A stretch of DNA of 64,000 bases from Burkholderiaceae bacterium (GTDB lineage Bacteria > Pseudomonadota > Gammaproteobacteria > Burkholderiales > Burkholderiaceae_E): NCBI GenBank assembly GCA_023954045.1, contig JAMLIR010000024.1, forward strand, positions 1-64,000, in the 5' to 3' direction. This document shows, in pieces, positions 1 through 6,720 of the stretch. The position numbers were made by a program, and so were the translations under genes. Numbering within the stretch: the first letter of the stretch is position 1; the number at the start of each line of letters is the position of its first letter. The notes under the pieces were generated by a model. The model saw nothing but the letters and a program-made list of their open reading frames with translations, ran no database searches and was not told the origin of the DNA.

Positions 1-67
1 GGAAGGCCTGCAGAACGCGAAGCAGGTCCTGCAGGAGTACCGCGACGAAATCGCCCGATTGCAGTAG
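1..67 (+). CDS. C-terminal end of a protein cut by the window edge
   Basis: The frame beginning at base 2 reads to a TAG at 65-67 and ends in a charged, glutamine-rich helix (QVLQEYRDEIARLQ). Only 21 residues are inside the window. The composition suggests an amphipathic or coiled-coil C-terminus. No family can be assigned from this fragment. Confidence 0.5.
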   Translation, partial: EGLQNAKQVLQEYRDEIARLQ

Positions 68-86
68 GACCCCGTTGCGGGCGCGC

Positions 87-112
87 AAAAGAAAACGGGC
101 CCGTGGGCCCGT
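87..112 (-). terminator. Intrinsic terminator of the minus-strand gene at 195-665
   Basis: On the minus strand, the complementary arms ACGGGC and GCCCGT (107-112 and 95-100) form a GC stem, followed directly by TTTTCTTTT (94-86). It lies about 80 bases beyond the stop of the gene at 195. In the plus direction there is no T run, so it mainly serves the minus strand. Confidence 0.65.
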
Positions 113-194
113 CAATCCGAATCGTTCCTCTCTCTTCTCGTGGACTGTCGTGTCCCGATGCTTGTTGTCGTTTTCTCTTCCTCTTCCTCTTCTT

Positions 195-665
195 CTACTG
201 CCGGCGGCGAGTCATGAGCATCAGCGCGCCGAGCGAGAGAATCGCCCAGAATCCGCTCGCTGCGCCCAGGCCGTCCCGACGGGAATCTCCGGTCGGGATG
301 TCGCCGCCGCTTCCCCCCTGGCTGGCTGCCCCGGAAAACGTGTCGCCGAACGGCAGGATGCCGTAGCGGCCCTCGCGACGCTCGATCTCCCGCTCGAGCA
401 TTCGCGCGAATTCGATGACCGATCGATCCCCGGCCTCGCCGTCCCCCGCGACCTCGACATGGCCTGACAGCGCGAAGCGGCTGCCCATCCAGGTCGAAGC
501 CAGCAGCGAACCCGACGGAACCTGCGGCTCCTGGATCCAGCCGAGCCGCTCGCCGGCGGCATCGAGCGCGCGCCGCGCCGGCTCGCCGGCGGGCATCGCC
601 GCCAGGGTCACCATGGTGGCCGCAGTTACTCCGGCAACGGTGATCAGTCGGATGAATCCAGTCAT
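195..665 (-). CDS. Exported hypothetical protein with a C-terminal GlyGly-CTERM-like tail
   Basis: This is a 156-residue protein that I cannot assign to a named family. The ATG at 663-665 is preceded by GAGGATCG and is preferred over an in-frame ATG 18 codons upstream, because it places a signal-like segment (MTGFIRLITVAGVTAATMV) at the N-terminus. The central part is soluble and charged. The last 45 residues contain a Gly/Ser-rich stretch (SQGGSGG), one hydrophobic segment (GFWAILSLGALMLM) and a final RRRQ. This tripartite tail resembles bacterial C-terminal sorting signals of the PEP-CTERM/GlyGly-CTERM kind. No protease or sortase gene is nearby. The gene stands alone and ends at an intrinsic terminator. 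Confidence 0.6.
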   Translation of the reverse strand: MTGFIRLITVAGVTAATMVTLAAMPAGEPARRALDAAGERLGWIQEPQVPSGSLLASTWMGSRFALSGHVEVAGDGEAGDRSVIEFARMLEREIERREGRYGILPFGDTFSGAASQGGSGGDIPTGDSRRDGLGAASGFWAILSLGALMLMTRRRQ

Positions 666-837
666 TCTCGATCCTCGCCAGTGCTTAAGCGACAAGCATG
701 CCAGGCTGGAAAAACCCATAAGGAACAGCGGCTTGCGTCGAAGGGCGGGATGCGATCGACGGGATATGTCAAATCCGCCGACATTGTCGCCGATGCGCTC
801 GCGCCCGGCGCGGCGTACTTTCCCGTACCGACAGAAA
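666..837. other. Divergent intergenic region upstream of the exported protein and tRNA-Ala
   Basis: About 170 bases between the start of the minus-strand exported protein and the tRNA promoter. I see no coding potential with a ribosome binding site and no strong repeat. It should hold the promoter of the minus-strand gene, but no clear -35/-10 pair stands out. Confidence 0.4.
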
Positions 838-846
838 TGCTATAAT
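838..846 (+). promoter_or_regulatory. Extended -10 promoter of tRNA-Ala
   Basis: TGCTATAAT is a perfect TATAAT hexamer (841-846) with the TG extension. The -35 at 17 bp spacing (CTTTCC, 818-823) is weak, as expected for an extended -10 promoter. The predicted transcript starts near 853, a few bases before the mature tRNA at 861. Confidence 0.7.
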
Positions 847-860
847 CTCCGGCTTGCGTG

Positions 861-936
<76 letters not shown>

Positions 937-944
937 CCGATATC

Positions 945-975
945 ACGCCCAACCCTCACCGGTTGGGCGTTTTCA
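945..975 (+). terminator. Intrinsic terminator of tRNA-Ala
   Basis: Perfect 10-bp inverted repeat ACGCCCAACC (945-954) and GGTTGGGCGT (961-970) with a 6-base loop, followed by TTTCATT, so four T in a row. It sits 8 bases after the CCA end and before the convergent kup stop at 995. Confidence 0.85.
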
Positions 976-994
976 TTCCCGCGGCGAGGGCGCC

Positions 995-2908
995 TCAGAT
1001 CTGCACCCGTGTCCCGATCTCCACGACCGCATTGCCGGGCAGCCTGAAGTATTCGACGACGCCCCCGGCGTTGCGCGACATCGCGGCGAACAGCCTGTCG
1101 CGCCACGTCGCCATCCCGGTTCGGGGCAGTGGCACCACGGTTTCGCGGCTCAGGAAATAGCTGGTCGAGAACGCCGGGACGTGCAGACCGTGCGAGTCGG
1201 CCAGCGCGAGTGCCCGGGGCACGTCGGGCGTCTCCATGAACCCGAAGTTGAGGACCACGCGCCAGAACCCCTCGCCGAGTCGCTCGACTTCGGCGCGATC
1301 GTCGGGTGCCACCCACGGCACGTCGCGGAACACGACGGTCACGATCACGTTGTGCTCGTGGAGCACCTCGTTGTGCTTGATGTTGTGCAGCAGGGCCTGC
1401 GGAACCGTCGTCGCGTCGGCGACCGGGTAGACCGCGGTGCGCGTCGCGCGGCTCATCGTTCGCAGATCGGGCTGCGCCAGGAATTCGCGCAGGTCGACGC
1501 CCTCGCGCCGGATGCCTTCGAGCAGCAGCGCGCGTCCGCGCGACCAGGTGCTCATGACGCCGAACAGCACTGCGCCGAGCGCCAGCGGAAACCAGCCGCC
1601 GTCGAGGAACTTGACCGCGCAGCCGGCGACGAGCACCGCGTCGATCGCGAGGAAGAAGATCGTGGCCCCGATGGCCACCGGCGCAGGCAACCGCCAGCCG
1701 TTGCGGACGACGAAGTAGGCCAGCACGGTGGTGATCATCATCGTCAGCGTCACCGCGATGCCGTAGGCGCCGGCCAGCGCCGACGAACTGCCGAAGAAGA
1801 CGACCGCGGCGACGACGCCCGCGAGCAGCAGCCAGTTGACCGCGGGCATGTAGATCTGCCCGGCCTCGCGCGCCGACGTATGGCGAATCGCCATCCGGGG
1901 CAGGAAGCCGAGCTGGATCGCCTGCCGGGTCATCGAGTAGGCGCCCGAAATCACCGCCTGCGACGCGATGATCGCCGCCAGCGTGGCCAGCACCAGCGCC
2001 GGCAGCACCCAGGCGTCGGGAAACATCCGGTAGAACGGGTTCTCGATCGCCGACGGGTTGCCGATCAGCAGCGCTCCCTGTCCCAGGTAATTCAGGGCCA
2101 GGCTCGGCAGCACCAGGCCGGTCCACGCGATCTGGATCGGCCGACGCCCGAAGTGCCCCATGTCGGCGTAGAGTGCCTCGGCGCCGGTCACCGCCAGGAC
2201 GATCGCGCCGACCGCGGCGAACAGGTGCCAGCCTCGCTCGGCGAGGAACGTCCACGCGTGGACCGGGTTCAGCGCCTGCAGGATCGCGGGCTCGCGCGCG
2301 ATGTGAGCGGCACCGCTCACGCCCAGCGCGACGAACCACAGCACGATGATCGGCCCGAAGAACCGGCCGACGAACGCGGTGCCGAATCGCTGCACGAGGA
2401 ACAGCGAGAGCAGGATCGCGACGCTGGCGGGAACGACGTAGGGTTCGAGCGCCGGGGTCAGCAGTTCGAGGCCCTCCATCGCGCCGAGCACCGAGATCGC
2501 CGGCGTGATCACGCTGTCGCCATAGAAGAGCGCCGCGCCGAAGACGCCGGTCAGCAGCAGGACACGGCGCAGCGTCGGCCGCGAACGCACCGCGTGGGCG
2601 GCCAGGGCGGTCAGTGCCAGGCCGCCGCCTTCACCGCGGTTGTCGGCGCGCAGGATCAGGATCACGTACTTCAGCGTGACCACCAGCATCAGGGCCCAGA
2701 AGATCACCGAGACCGCGCCGACGAGGTTGTGCGCATCGAGCGCCACGCCGGTGGACGGCGAGAAGATCTCCTTGACCGTGTAGAGGGGGCTCGTCCCGAT
2801 GTCGCCGTAGACGACGCCGATCGCGGCCAGCGTCAGTGCGGCGAGCCCGTGTCGGCGCGGCTGCGCGTCGGGGCGGGACGCGCGGGTCGGGACTGCGGTG
2901 GTGGACAT
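995..2908 (-). CDS. kup: Low-affinity potassium transporter, KUP family
   Basis: A 637-residue inner-membrane K+ uptake carrier (K+/H+ symport in characterised members), of normal family length. The first membrane helix contains the KUP signature [14 protein letters not shown] (residues 31-44), followed by NRGEGG after the second or third helix. About twelve membrane segments are followed by a C-terminal cytoplasmic domain of roughly 170 residues. It lies 85 bp downstream of a KdpE-type regulator on the same strand, so a kdpD-kdpE-kup transcript is plausible. No kdpFABC genes occur in the window, which suggests that this two-component system controls kup here (inference). The 3' end faces the tRNA terminator. 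Confidence 0.95.
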   Translation of the reverse strand: MSTTAVPTRASRPDAQPRRHGLAALTLAAIGVVYGDIGTSPLYTVKEIFSPSTGVALDAHNLVGAVSVIFWALMLVVTLKYVILILRADNRGEGGGLALTALAAHAVRSRPTLRRVLLLTGVFGAALFYGDSVITPAISVLGAMEGLELLTPALEPYVVPASVAILLSLFLVQRFGTAFVGRFFGPIIVLWFVALGVSGAAHIAREPAILQALNPVHAWTFLAERGWHLFAAVGAIVLAVTGAEALYADMGHFGRRPIQIAWTGLVLPSLALNYLGQGALLIGNPSAIENPFYRMFPDAWVLPALVLATLAAIIASQAVISGAYSMTRQAIQLGFLPRMAIRHTSAREAGQIYMPAVNWLLLAGVVAAVVFFGSSSALAGAYGIAVTLTMMITTVLAYFVVRNGWRLPAPVAIGATIFFLAIDAVLVAGCAVKFLDGGWFPLALGAVLFGVMSTWSRGRALLLEGIRREGVDLREFLAQPDLRTMSRATRTAVYPVADATTVPQALLHNIKHNEVLHEHNVIVTVVFRDVPWVAPDDRAEVERLGEGFWRVVLNFGFMETPDVPRALALADSHGLHVPAFSTSYFLSRETVVPLPRTGMATWRDRLFAAMSRNAGGVVEYFRLPGNAVVEIGTRVQI

Positions 2909-2993
2909 GGCGGATTCGACGCGTGTTTCGAAGCCGCCAGCGTCGCACCGCGCGCATCAGGAACGCATAAGGGACCGCCGGATCGCTCCGTCG

Positions 2994-3695
2994 TCAGGGG
3001 ACGGGTTCGGCCAGCCGGTAGCCGACCCCGGTCTCGGTGAGCAGGCGCCGCGGGTCGGCCGGATCGTCCTCGAGCTTGGCGCGCAGTTGCGCCATGTACA
3101 GGCGCAGGTAGTGCGTGTGCTCGACGTACTCGGGTCCCCAGACATCGGCCAGCAGCTGCCGGTGCGTGACCACGCGGCCTGCGTTCCTGACGAGGCGTGC
3201 GAGCAACCGGTATTCGGTCGGCGTGAGGTGTACGTCCGTGCCGTCGAGCTGGACGCGGCGCGCGTCGAGATCGACCCGCAGGCCGTCGTGCTCGTAGCGG
3301 GTGAGCGCGGCCTCGACCACGGTGCCGCGATGGCGCAGCGCGACCCGCATCCGGGCCAGCAGCTCGCCGAGGCTGAACGGCTTGACCAGGTAGTCGTCGG
3401 CGCCGGCATCGAGCAGGCGGATCTTCGGGTCTTCGTCCTGCTGCGCGGTGACCACGATCACCGGCGTCGCGCTGTCGCGGCGGATCTCGGCGAGCAGCGT
3501 ATCGCCGGTGCCGTCGGGCAGCGACAGGTCGAGCAGGACGAGATCGATGCCGCTCGCACGCCCCGCGTGCGCCATCAGCGCGCGTGCGTCGGCGGTGCCG
3601 GCGGCCGCGAGGATCCGGTATCCCTCGATCTCGAGTGCCTCGCGCAGCGTGGCGCGCAACTCGCGGTCGTCCTCGATCAGCAGGACGGTCAGCAT
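2994..3695 (-). CDS. kdpE: KdpE-type response regulator
   Basis: A 233-residue OmpR/KdpE-class DNA-binding regulator. The receiver domain has the acidic pair E8-D9-D10, phospho-acceptor D56 (LVLLDLSLPDG) and conserved K105-P106. The C-terminal winged helix ends with the KdpE-like segment HTHYLRLYMAQLRAKLEDDP and TETGVGYRL. The start at 3693-3695 overlaps the end of the upstream kinase gene by 7 bp, indicating translational coupling. KdpE normally activates kdpFABC under K+ limitation or salt stress. Here the nearest K+ transporter is kup, directly downstream. Confidence 0.9.
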   Translation of the reverse strand: MLTVLLIEDDRELRATLREALEIEGYRILAAAGTADARALMAHAGRASGIDLVLLDLSLPDGTGDTLLAEIRRDSATPVIVVTAQQDEDPKIRLLDAGADDYLVKPFSLGELLARMRVALRHRGTVVEAALTRYEHDGLRVDLDARRVQLDGTDVHLTPTEYRLLARLVRNAGRVVTHRQLLADVWGPEYVEHTHYLRLYMAQLRAKLEDDPADPRRLLTETGVGYRLAEPVP

Positions 3696-5263
3696 TGCGC
3701 GGACCCGCGGCCGGCCGGCCCGCTGGCTTCGTCGGGCGTCGTGGCGATCGGCAGCACGACCTCGAAGCACGAACCGCCGCCGTCACGTTCCCGATAGGCG
3801 ATCTCGCCGCCGTGGGCGCGGGCAATGGCCCGGCACAGGGCCAGGCCGACGCCGGCGCCGCGCCGGCCCGGGCCGTCGGCGGCGCCAGTCTCGGGTCCCG
3901 GTCCGATGCGCTCGAACGTGTCGAACATCCGCGAGCGCCACGCCGGCGGAACGCCCGGTCCCCGGTCCTCGACCGCGAAGACCATGCGGTCGGCGTCGGC
4001 GCGCGCCTCGATCTCGACGGCGCCGTCGCCGTGCTTCAGCGCGTTGTCGACGAGATTGTCGAGGAGCTGCGTGACCAGAACCGCGTTGCAGCGCAAGAGC
4101 GGCAGTCCGTGTGCGACGCGTGCGCCGATCGGGCGCGAGGGCTCGCGCTGCCGTGCGCGGCGAAGGACGGCCCCGACGATTTCCTCAGCCGACTCCCAGT
4201 CCATCGGCAGCACGAGGCCAGGGGCGTCCAGGCGCGCGAGCTGCAGCGTGTTCTCGGCGAGCCGGGCGAGCTGCGTGGCCTCGTCGACGATCGTCGCCGC
4301 CAGGCGGCGCCGCTGCGGCGGCGTCAGGCGGTCGTCCTGGTCGTGCAGCGACGAGGCCGCTCCCAGGATCGTGGCCAGCGGCGTGCGGTGGTCGTGAGAG
4401 ATCGCCGCGAGCAGCGCGTTGCGCAGCGCCTGCGTTCGGGCGGCCTCGCCGGCGGCCGCTGCGGCGTGCAGCGCGTCCGCGCGCTCCAGCGCGGCGCCCA
4501 TCTGGTCGCACAGCGCCTGCGCCTGCGCTCGCGTCGCCGCTGCATCGGCGAGGCCTGGCCCGATCCTCAGCAGGGCTGCGCCGGAGCTGGCGCCGCGGCC
4601 GCGCATCGGCAGGTACCAGGCCGGCTGTTCCTCGTAGCGGCCGGTCCCCGGGCCCAGCGCGCGACTCTCGCGCAGGCTCAGCCACAGGCCGGCCTTCTCG
4701 TCCGCGCCGGCCTCTCCGATCAGTTCGCAGCGGCTCGCGTCCGACGCCACTGCCGGCGGCGCAGGAACGAGGACCAGCGTCGAGGCGGCGCCGGTCAGGC
4801 CGGACAGCGCGTCGCGAAGCGCCGGGCCGCGCGCGCGCGGGTCGTCGACGTCGCGCAGGGCCTCGCCGAACGCGCGCAGCCGCTCCGCCCGCGCGAAATG
4901 CCTCCGCACCGTCGCGACCAGCCTGCGCTGCCTGGCCATCAGCAGCGCGACGATCCAGCTCACGGCCAGCATGGTCGCCAGGAGCACGACGTGCTGCTCC
5001 AGGCCCACGGCGAACGTGCCCCGCGGAGGGACGAAAGCGTAGTTGAAGGCGAGCACAGCGGTCGCACAGGCGAGCATCGAGGGCAGCGGCGACCACCACA
5101 GGGCGGCGACTGCCGAGGCGAGCACGAGCAGCAGGGCCTGGTTGCCCAGGTCGGTGCGTCCGTCCAGCGCGAACATCGCGGCCCAGGCCAACAGCCATGC
5201 GAGCGCCGCCGGCCAGCCGGCAGGCGTCGAGCCGGTCGTTCGGGGCTGTTCCGGCTTGCTCAT
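3689..5263 (-). CDS. Short KdpD-like sensor histidine kinase lacking the N-terminal KdpD domain
   Basis: A 524-residue membrane kinase. The closely spaced N-terminal hydrophobic helices (residues about 15-110) resemble the DUF4118 sensor of KdpD. They are followed by a GAF-like region and then the kinase core. The phospho-acceptor is H290 in ISHDHRTPLATI, with N-box DNLVDNALKHG and G-boxes EDRGPGVP and GAGVGLALC. Full-length KdpD has about 900 residues. The cytoplasmic KdpD/USP input domains that sense K+ or bind nucleotides are absent, and no remnant is seen upstream. The ATG at 5261-5263 is chosen because an upstream in-frame ATG would extend into the divergent promoter region. It is the first gene of the kinase-regulator-kup group. 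Confidence 0.85.
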   Translation of the reverse strand: MSKPEQPRTTGSTPAGWPAALAWLLAWAAMFALDGRTDLGNQALLLVLASAVAALWWSPLPSMLACATAVLAFNYAFVPPRGTFAVGLEQHVVLLATMLAVSWIVALLMARQRRLVATVRRHFARAERLRAFGEALRDVDDPRARGPALRDALSGLTGAASTLVLVPAPPAVASDASRCELIGEAGADEKAGLWLSLRESRALGPGTGRYEEQPAWYLPMRGRGASSGAALLRIGPGLADAAATRAQAQALCDQMGAALERADALHAAAAAGEAARTQALRNALLAAISHDHRTPLATILGAASSLHDQDDRLTPPQRRRLAATIVDEATQLARLAENTLQLARLDAPGLVLPMDWESAEEIVGAVLRRARQREPSRPIGARVAHGLPLLRCNAVLVTQLLDNLVDNALKHGDGAVEIEARADADRMVFAVEDRGPGVPPAWRSRMFDTFERIGPGPETGAADGPGRRGAGVGLALCRAIARAHGGEIAYRERDGGGSCFEVVLPIATTPDEASGPAGRGSAQC

Positions 5264-5354
5264 CGGCGAGACGCTAGCACGGTGCACGCGCGACGCGGAT
5301 CGGGCCTCCGAACCCGCTCGTCACCCGATTGGGCGAGCGTCGTGCGCCCCATAG

Positions 5355-5369
5355 TGGCCCGGATATTGC
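5355..5369 (+). promoter_or_regulatory. Sigma54-type promoter of amt
   Basis: TGGCCCG-GATA-TTGC matches the -24/-12 consensus TGGCACG-N4-TTGC at all but one position with exact spacing. Transcription would begin near 5381, giving a leader of about 63 bases. Nitrogen-limited, NtrC-dependent control fits an ammonium transporter. I did not find a convincing NtrC site upstream. Confidence 0.6.
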
Positions 5370-5385
5370 TTCATCCCGGTGCGCG

Positions 5386-5406
5386 CCCGAGCTCCTCGGG
5401 GTTTTT
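5386..5406 (+). promoter_or_regulatory. Terminator-like hairpin in the amt leader
   Basis: CCCGAG (5386-5391) pairs with CTCGGG (5395-5400) around a 3-base loop and is followed by GTTTTT. The upstream gene is divergent, so this hairpin cannot be terminating a preceding plus-strand gene. It lies between the proposed sigma54 start and the amt ATG and could act as an attenuator or as a 5' stabilising structure. Confidence 0.45.
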
Positions 5407-5443
5407 GCACCGACTTGAATCAGATTACCCCGGAGACGATCGA

Positions 5444-6646
5444 ATGGAAGCACTGAAGCAGGGCACCGACACCTTGTTCGTCCTGTTGGGCGCCATCATG
5501 GTGCTGGCGATGCACGCGGGGTTCGCGTTCCTGGAGCTCGGCACGGTGCGGCGCAAGAACCAGGTCAACGCGCTGGTCAAGATCCTGGTCGACTTCTCGG
5601 TGTCCACGGTCGTCTACTTCGTCGTCGGCTTCGGCGTCGCCTACGGCACGCACTTCTTCGTCGGCGCCGAAGAGCTGGCCGCGAAGAGCGGCTACGAGCT
5701 GGTCCGCTTCTTCTTTCTGCTGACGTTCGCGGCGGCCATTCCGGCGATCGTCTCCGGCGGCATCGCCGAGCGCGCGAAGTTCTGGCCGCAGCTGATCGCG
5801 ACGGCGGCGATCGTCGGGTTCGTCTACCCGTTCTTCGAAGGCATCGCCTGGAACCAGCACTTCGGCGTGCAGGCCTGGATCGAGTCCGCGACCGGCGCGC
5901 AGTTCCACGACTTCGCCGGGAGCATCGTCGTGCATGCGGTGGGCGGCTGGATCGCGCTGCCGGCGGTGGTCCTGCTCGGGGCGCGCAGGAACCGCTACCG
6001 GAAGGACGGCGCCATGTCGGCGCATCCTCCGTCGAGCATCCCGTTCCTCGCGCTGGGCGCGTGGGTGCTCACCGTGGGCTGGTTCGGCTTCAACGTGATG
6101 AGCGCGCAGTCGCTGGAGAAGATCTCGGGCCTGGTCGCCGTGAACTCGCTGATGGCGATGGTCGGCGGAACGCTGGCGGCCCTGATGCTGGGCAGGAACG
6201 ACCCCGGCTTCGTCCACAACGGCCCGTTGGCGGGGCTGGTGGCGGTGTGCGCCGGCTCCGACCTGATGCATCCGTTGGGCGCGCTCGCCGTGGGCGGCAT
6301 CGCGGGCGCGATCTTCGTGGTCATGTTCACGCTGACGCAGAACCGATGGAAGATCGACGACGTGCTCGGCGTGTGGCCGCTGCACGGCCTGTGCGGCACC
6401 TGGGGCGGGCTGGCCGCGGGCCTGTTCGGCGCGAAGGCGCTGGGCGGGCTGGGCGGCGTCTCGCTGGGCGCGCAGGCGATCGGAACGCTGCTCGGCGTGG
6501 CCTGGGCGCTCGTCGGAGGCGTCGTGGTGTACGGCATCCTGAAGTCGACGATGGGGCTGCGGCTGTCGCAGGAGGAGGAATTCGACGGCGCCGACCTGTC
6601 GATCCACAAGATCAGCCTGACCACCGACCGCGAAGTGAACTGGTAG
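5444..6646 (+). CDS. amt: Ammonium transporter, Amt family
   Basis: A 400-residue Amt/MEP/Rh channel for NH4+/NH3 in the inner membrane. The ATG at 5444 follows CGGAG by 8 bases. Family landmarks are the N-terminal helix with FLELGTVRRKN, SGGIAERAKF, and the twin pore histidines H164 (SIVVHAVGG) and H314 (WPLHGLCGTWGG). The C-terminal tail (DLSIHKISLTTDREVNW) differs from the classical AmtB tail and is typical of a second Amt subclass. There is no adjacent glnK, unlike the usual glnK-amtB pair, so PII control would have to come from elsewhere. A sigma54-type promoter lies about 75 bp upstream. Confidence 0.93.
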   Translation: MEALKQGTDTLFVLLGAIMVLAMHAGFAFLELGTVRRKNQVNALVKILVDFSVSTVVYFVVGFGVAYGTHFFVGAEELAAKSGYELVRFFFLLTFAAAIPAIVSGGIAERAKFWPQLIATAAIVGFVYPFFEGIAWNQHFGVQAWIESATGAQFHDFAGSIVVHAVGGWIALPAVVLLGARRNRYRKDGAMSAHPPSSIPFLALGAWVLTVGWFGFNVMSAQSLEKISGLVAVNSLMAMVGGTLAALMLGRNDPGFVHNGPLAGLVAVCAGSDLMHPLGALAVGGIAGAIFVVMFTLTQNRWKIDDVLGVWPLHGLCGTWGGLAAGLFGAKALGGLGGVSLGAQAIGTLLGVAWALVGGVVVYGILKSTMGLRLSQEEEFDGADLSIHKISLTTDREVNW

Positions 6647-6667
6647 GCCGGTTCGCGGCCGCATACT

Positions 6668-6720
6668 TGTCGATGCGCCGGGCCGCGAGCCGCCCGGCGG
6701 CCGATCGGGGCGCATCGACA
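6668..6720 (+). repeat. 12-bp perfect inverted repeat enclosing the ATPase start codon
   Basis: TGTCGATGCGCC (6668-6679) and GGCGCATCGACA (6709-6720) are exact reverse complements. A nested 6-bp stem, GGCCGC (6681-6686) with GCGGCC (6697-6702), lies inside. The last base of the 3' arm is the A of the ATPase ATG, and the G-rich putative ribosome binding site (6707-6710) is partly within the arm. The folded RNA would hide the start of the downstream gene. Confidence 0.75.

Noticed and set aside
5276-5290. NtrC-binding site upstream of amt (GCACGGTGC)
   Set aside because: The half-sites overlap with no spacer, unlike the GCAC-N5-GGTGC type arrangement.
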